A stretch of 64,000 nucleotides of DNA. Origin: Streptomyces sp. DH5 (GTDB lineage: Bacteria; Actinomycetota; Actinomycetes; Streptomycetales; Streptomycetaceae). The notes below the pieces were generated by a model, which had not been told where the DNA came from, did no database searches, and was given only the letters and a program-made list of their open reading frames with translations. Position 1 is the first letter of the stretch. Every line of letters starts with the position of its first letter. The translations under genes and the position numbers were made by a program. Below are positions 60,194-64,000 of the stretch, piece after piece. Location of the stretch: NCBI RefSeq assembly GCF_020873915.1, contig NZ_JAHWGP010000001.1, positions 401,787-465,786 of the forward strand. Reading direction: 5' to 3'.

Positions 60194-61453
60194 ATGTTCC
60201 TTTCACGGCCGGGCAACCAGACGGGCATGCTGAACGTCCTGCTGACGGTGGTCGGTGCCCTGGGACTTGTGGTGGCCGCGCTCTCCGGACGGCTTCAGCG
60301 AGCTCCACTGAGCGCGCCGCTCCTGGCCCTGCTGACAGGGATGGCCCTCGGCCCGGAAGTGCTGGGAGCCGTTGATCCGCCCACAGTGGTGGAGGGGCAC
60401 AAGGAACTGCACGAGGTGTCCCGTCTGCTCCTGGCGGTCTCGGTCATGGCCGTGGCCCTGCGCTATCCGTTCCGTGACGTGCGAGCGCGGGGGAGACCAC
60501 TGCTGGCCCTGCTGATCGTGGCCATGGCCGGGATGGCGCTGCTCACCACGGTGCTGTCGGCTGCCGTCCTCGGACTCGGACTCGGTGCGGCGGCGCTGCT
60601 GGGAGCGGCTCTGTGCCCGACCGACCCGGTGCTCGCCTCCAGCGTCGTCACCGGCGAGCCCGCGGAAAAGGGGATCGCAGCACGGACCCGGCAGTTGCTC
60701 TCCCTGGAGTCGGGCGCCAACGACGGGCTCGCGCTGCCCCTGGTGCTCGCCGCCGTGGCGATCGCCGGACCGCTGACGGGGACACGAGCGCTGACCGAGT
60801 CCCTGTGGCAGGTGCTGGGCGCGCTCGTCCTCGGAGGGGCAGCGGGCTGGCTGGGCGGGAGAGTACTGCGCGTGGCGGAGAGGAGCGGAAGCATCTCGCC
60901 CGGCCCCCTGCTGGTGTACACCCTGCTGCTGGCCCTCTTCGTGCTGGGCGTGTCCGGGCTGCTGCGCTTCGACGGCGTCCTGGCCGTCTTCGTCAGCGGC
61001 CTGGCCTTCAACGCGGTCAGTTCGGTGGACGAACGAGCGAGTGAGAACAAGATCGACGAAGCGGTCAACCGTTTCCTCGTCCTGCCGCTGTTCGTGCTGC
61101 TCGGAGCCATGATCCCCTGGAAGGAATGGGGCGAACTGGGCTGGTGGCGCGGCATCCTGCTGGTCTTCGGTGTCCTGTTGGCGCGCCGCCTGCCGGTCCT
61201 GCTCGCCCTCAGGCGTCCCCTGTCCCTGTCCTGGCGGGACGCCGTCTTCCTGGGCTGGTTCGGCCCCATCGGGGTCTCGGCCCTGTTCTACCTGACCATG
61301 GAAGCCCACCGGCTCGGAGCCGACCCGGGGGTCCTGGCAGCCGGGACACTGGCCATCGTGGCCAGCACCGTCGTGCACGGCGTCAGCACAGCTCCCGGCC
61401 TGGTCCTTTACCGTCGAGCGGCCACCGGGGGAACCGAGGAGTCCGTGAAATGA
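60194..61453 (+). CDS. CPA1-type cation:proton antiporter
   Basis: Membrane Na+(K+)/H+ exchanger of 419 residues with about 12 hydrophobic segments. CPA1 landmarks are LLALLTGMALGPEVLGAVDP near 45, ALCPTDPVLASSVVTGEPAE near 140 with the conserved TDP, SLESGANDGLALPLVLAAVA near 178 with the ND ion-binding pair, and FLGWFGPIGVSALFYL near 360. ATG 60194 has GAAAGGA close by; ATG 60227 also fits the family start. It diverges from the SatP-like pseudogene. Confidence 0.92.
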   Translation: MFLSRPGNQTGMLNVLLTVVGALGLVVAALSGRLQRAPLSAPLLALLTGMALGPEVLGAVDPPTVVEGHKELHEVSRLLLAVSVMAVALRYPFRDVRARGRPLLALLIVAMAGMALLTTVLSAAVLGLGLGAAALLGAALCPTDPVLASSVVTGEPAEKGIAARTRQLLSLESGANDGLALPLVLAAVAIAGPLTGTRALTESLWQVLGALVLGGAAGWLGGRVLRVAERSGSISPGPLLVYTLLLALFVLGVSGLLRFDGVLAVFVSGLAFNAVSSVDERASENKIDEAVNRFLVLPLFVLLGAMIPWKEWGELGWWRGILLVFGVLLARRLPVLLALRRPLSLSWRDAVFLGWFGPIGVSALFYLTMEAHRLGADPGVLAAGTLAIVASTVVHGVSTAPGLVLYRRAATGGTEESVK

Positions 61454-61736
61454 ACCCGCACAGGTGTACCCACGAGTCCACCACGGGGCCGGAGCGCGTG
61501 CCAGGCCCGGCACGACGGCACGCGCCTCACCGCCGGTCTCCACGCGCATGACCGGTCGAGCCGGCGGCCGGCGAGCCGGACCACGCAGCCGGTCGTGTCT
61601 TCCCGGCGGCAGGGACGAGGCCGAAAGGCGTTCGAGGCCCGGCCGGGCGGCGCCGGGACGGCCGCCGGCCTGACGGACCGGTCCTGGGACCTTGCTCCTT
61701 GTGGAAGGGGCCCTCGCGCCGGGTACCAGAGGATCC

Positions 61737-62312
61737 GTGTTCTTCGATTCCTGGAATGAGATCTTCCGCGTACTGGTCATGGCGGGACTGGCCTACCCGA
61801 TCCTCATCGCCGCGGTACGTGTGTCGGGCAAGCGGACCCTGTCGAAGATGAACGCCTTCGACCTGGTGGTCACGGTCGCGCTGGGATCGACCCTGGCCAC
61901 CATCCTGCTCAACCGGCAGGTGGCCCTGTGGGAAGGGGCCCTCGCCCTCGGCTCGCTGGTGACGCTGCAGTTCGTCACCGCCTGGGCGTCGGTCCGCTTC
62001 CGGGGTGTTCGCCGGCTGGTGAAGGCCGAGCCGACCCTGCTGCTGCACGAGGGCCGCTTGCTCCACGAGGCGATGCGACGCCAACGGGTCACACCGGACG
62101 AGGTGCGTCAGGCGATCCGCGCCCAGGGCACCGGAGGGCTGGAGCTGGTACACGCGGTGGTCCTGGAGACGGACGGCAGTCTCAGCGTGGTCTCCCGCTC
62201 GCAACACGGCTCGGGAAGCGCCATGGACGGCGTGCCGCAGCGGCAAACGCGCCACCACGACGTCGGACAGCAGCCCGTCCCTGAGCGCGGCGACCGGCGT
62301 GGACCTGCCTGA
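61737..62312 (+). CDS. DUF421 (YetF-like) membrane protein
   Basis: Protein of 191 residues with two to three N-terminal hydrophobic segments and a cytosolic YetF domain. Family signature: AAVRVSGKRTLSKMNAFDLV, TVALGSTLATILLN, LLLHEGRLLHEAMRRQRVTP, EVRQAIRAQG, VVLETDGSLSVV. GTG 61737 follows AGAGGA; a longer in-frame start (61692) exists. The last 30 residues (RQTRHHDVGQQPVPERGDRR) are unusual and overlap the opposite-strand toxin frame, so the 3' end may be altered by recombination. Confidence 0.8.
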   Translation: MFFDSWNEIFRVLVMAGLAYPILIAAVRVSGKRTLSKMNAFDLVVTVALGSTLATILLNRQVALWEGALALGSLVTLQFVTAWASVRFRGVRRLVKAEPTLLLHEGRLLHEAMRRQRVTPDEVRQAIRAQGTGGLELVHAVVLETDGSLSVVSRSQHGSGSAMDGVPQRQTRHHDVGQQPVPERGDRRGPA

Positions 62313-62329
62313 ACGGGCTCGCCCTGGAC

Positions 62330-62700
62330 GCCGGCGTCGCAAGCTGCCCGGACCCGGTCGAGGAAGACCCCCCCTCCATCGACGTTCGCGACATCGAAGT
62401 AGTGGTCCACGCCCTTCCTCGGCCGTGCTCCTATGATCGCCCGAGCACCGGGTCCCCAGCGCAGCATGTCGCTCACGATGACGTTGAGGCCGCCGGCCTT
62501 CCGGAACGGTAGCCCCGTCATCGCTGACACCTCGGCCCGCGTCAGCGGGCGGTCTGCTCCGGACACCCCGTTCGGATTCCGGTCGGCCATGAGGCCGTCG
62601 CCGGCGGTCGCACACAGTCCGCAGTTCCTCCGGCCGCCCTCCGGGTTGATGCGGCTCATGGACGACGGGGTTTCCGGTGTGTGGGAGGGGAGTCCGAACC
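62330..62700 (-). pseudogene. Papain-fold polymorphic toxin domain fragment
   Basis: The minus strand encodes a piece resembling the papain-fold toxin 1 (Tox-PL-like) domain: MSRINPEGGRRNCGLCATAG with the putative nucleophile cysteine, ADRPLTRAEVSAMTGLPF, GGLNVIVSDMLRWGPGARAI, and KGVDHYFDVANVDGGGVFLD with the putative catalytic His and Asp. It has no own start signal upstream; it joins an IS3 remnant at about 62700-62785 and runs into antisense DUF421 sequence after about 62330. No immunity gene adjoins it. Confidence 0.6.
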
Positions 62701-62759
62701 GCGTCGAACTCGGTTCCCCGCAGTAGCGCCTCCCGCCCGGTTCGACCGCGGCTCTGCGC

Positions 62760-63546
62760 CATCCCGGGGCGGGGTGCGGTGAAGTCCCGGCCGATCAGGT
62801 CGGCGGCGAACACCGCCCGCTTCGCCTGCCGGGTCAGGGCCCCGACGCCGGCGGCGGGTGATCTTGACGATCCGGTGCTCGCGCATCAGCCGCTCGACCC
62901 TCTTCGCACTCACCGCCCGGCCCGCCCGCCGCAACGCGGCATGGACACGCGGGACTCCCCAGGAGCCGCGGGAGCCCGCGTGCAGCACCCGGATCTCCGC
63001 AACGAGGCTGTCCTCGGCCCGCTGCCGCACCCCGCGGGCGGGCTTCGCCGCCCGCCAGGCGTAGTACGCCGAGCGTGACACCTTCAGCACCCGGCACAAG
63101 AACGCCACCGGACGGCCACCCGGGCTGGTCTCGGAGGCCTTCTCCGCGTCGATGAACGCGTAGCGCGCGGCTACTTCGTCCTCTGCTGCGCGAAGAAGGC
63201 GGTCGTTTCTCCCAGCACCTCGATCGTCGCTTCCTGCTCGCGGACCTTCCGTCGCAGCCGGACCGCTCCTCACGCTCCGCGGTGGTCAGAGCACCGGCAG
63301 GCCCCTCGCCCCGGTCGATCTTCGCCTGCTTCACCCAGTTCCGCAGGCCCTCCGGGCTCACGCCCAGGTGCCGGGCGACCTCGGTGATGGTCTTCTCCGA
63401 CGACAGCGTCAGCGCGACCGCGTCCCGCTTGAACTCAGTCGTGTACCGCTTGCTCGTACTGCTCTTCCTGCTCACCACCTGTGACTGCTTCCTCCGGGGC
63501 CTTCCGTCCCGACATCAGGCTGTCCAGGCCAAAGGGGGAGCTTCAC
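62760..63546 (-). mobile_element. IS3-family insertion sequence remnant
   Basis: OrfA starts at ATG 63478 (SSTSKRYTTEFKRDAVALTL, HLGVSPEGLRNWVKQAKIDR) and is frameshifted near 63265, after which LRRKVREQEATIEVLGE-type sequence continues in another frame. OrfB follows as [80 protein letters not shown] and stops at DLIGRDFTAP, before the integrase DDE core. The outer end appears to be TGAAGCTCCCCCTTTGGCC at about 63546. The other end is lost. Confidence 0.8.
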
Positions 63547-63705
63547 GGGTACGTCCGCCGAAAGGGCGGACACCTACCGGCCGTCTCTTCCCCCGACCCA
63601 GACGCGGCCCAGTGACATCGACGGCTTTCGTTCCCACTCACCGCTGCGGGCCAGCCCCGGATTCGCACCGGGTCCCCTCTTGCGTCGCACCGCCGGGCGT
63701 CCGGG
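63547..63705 (-). ncRNA. Cobalamin riboswitch truncated by the IS3 element
   Basis: Reading the minus strand from 63705: GACCCGGTGCGAATCCGG, GGCTGGCCCGCAGCGGTGAG, TGGGAACG, CACTGGGCC with GGGGGAAG, ACGGCCGGTAGG, a GTCCGCC/GGCGGAC hairpin, and CCCGTGA. This is the cobalamin riboswitch in correct order, but at CCCGTGA, where the B12 box should follow, the sequence changes to the IS3 end. The riboswitch is therefore cut just before its 3' core and its original gene is absent. Confidence 0.8.
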
Positions 63706-64000
63706 CGGGCGGGAGGCGCGAACCGACTGCGTGTGTCAGCGCAGGGGCGCTCGTATTCCTGCGACAGTGGGGCTTCGGCGGTTGTCTTGAATGTGAAGGG
63801 CAGCCAGAACCAGGTGTGCTCCGCGCAGTTCTCGTGGCGGCTCTGGCCGGATAACGCCTCTGGGGATCGCCGGCAGGGCTTGGGCGAGTTCCGGGGTCGG
63901 GCGGTTGGTCGGGCCGTGACCGCTTGGGGTGCATAGCAGAGCAGGCACGGGTTTCGTGATCATTGGGGTGTCGAAGCTCAACGATCATGAGGTGGCCCGT
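63706..64000. other. Window end without a recognised gene
   Basis: No supported gene. On the minus strand this is the region upstream of the truncated riboswitch and should contain its promoter. An imperfect dyad near 63957-63986 (TGATCATTG with CAACGATCA) may be a mobile-element end or operator, but no partner sequence is visible. Confidence 0.35.

Overview
The window is high-GC actinobacterial DNA, almost certainly from a Streptomyces chromosome. Coding frames have strongly G/C-biased third positions, GTG starts and ATGA/GTGA stop-start overlaps are common, and several gene sets are typical of the genus: crt with a LitR-type regulator, a SARP-like BTAD regulator, class F sortase, DUF4397, arsenic genes with arsO, and cobalamin riboswitches. 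No tRNA, rRNA or CRISPR array was recognised.

Layout. (1) 1-4.2 kb is a cobalamin locus: the 5' part of cobH on the minus strand, then two tandem cobalamin riboswitches around a 26-codon ORF, then a btuCDF-type importer. (2) 4.2-21.6 kb is a light and carotenoid locus. A MerR/B12-binding LitR-like regulator and an ECF sigma factor diverge from a perfect 16-bp inverted repeat. The sigma gene is followed by DUF4397, sortase and zinc-finger anti-sigma genes. On the other side are an amine-oxidase-like gene, crtY, a 103-aa ORF and crtU, which converge on crtE-crtI-crtB-Rieske. A DNA photolyase and two short-chain dehydrogenase-type genes follow. The set fits light-induced, isorenieratene-type carotenoid synthesis plus UV repair, with vitamin B12 as the probable light chromophore. 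(3) 21.8-36.8 kb is mixed: DeoR, VanW, RidA/WYL, an MFS exporter divergent from a large BTAD/NB-ARC regulator, three DJ-1/PfpI genes plus a GlxA-type AraC regulator, and a spermidine-synthase-like methyltransferase. (4) 36.9-39.9 kb holds a decayed MerR gene with an intact operator, a healthy MerR paralogue and a SulP transporter behind a MerR-style promoter. (5) 40.1-45.1 kb is an arsenic island (arsR, acr3, arsO, arsC) surrounded by broken pieces of arsT/trxB, a monooxygenase, a second arsR, a flavoprotein and a molybdoenzyme.

(6) 45.2-52.9 kb carries a pyruvate-oxidase-like enzyme, hemerythrin, a glucose dehydrogenase/gluconokinase pair, DUF4383 and TspO. (7) 52.9-56 kb is a scrapyard: ISAs1 and IS256 transposase fragments, an unknown 202-aa gene, an Imm35-like immunity gene with the tail of a possible toxin, and a frameshifted HAD-like gene. 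(8) 56.1-64 kb has a molybdopterin oxidoreductase whose N-terminal iron-sulfur cysteines appear substituted, a coupled helical partner, a doubly frameshifted GPR1/FUN34/YaaH transporter, a CPA1 antiporter, DUF421, a papain-fold toxin fragment, and an IS3 remnant whose outer end cuts through a third cobalamin riboswitch.

The left third is an orderly, coherent locus. From about 37 kb rightwards the DNA has many 1-4 nt frameshifts, fused gene stubs and duplicated relics, as expected of a recombining, decaying accessory region. No tools were run: family calls rest on motifs read by eye, and some frameshifts could be assembly errors.
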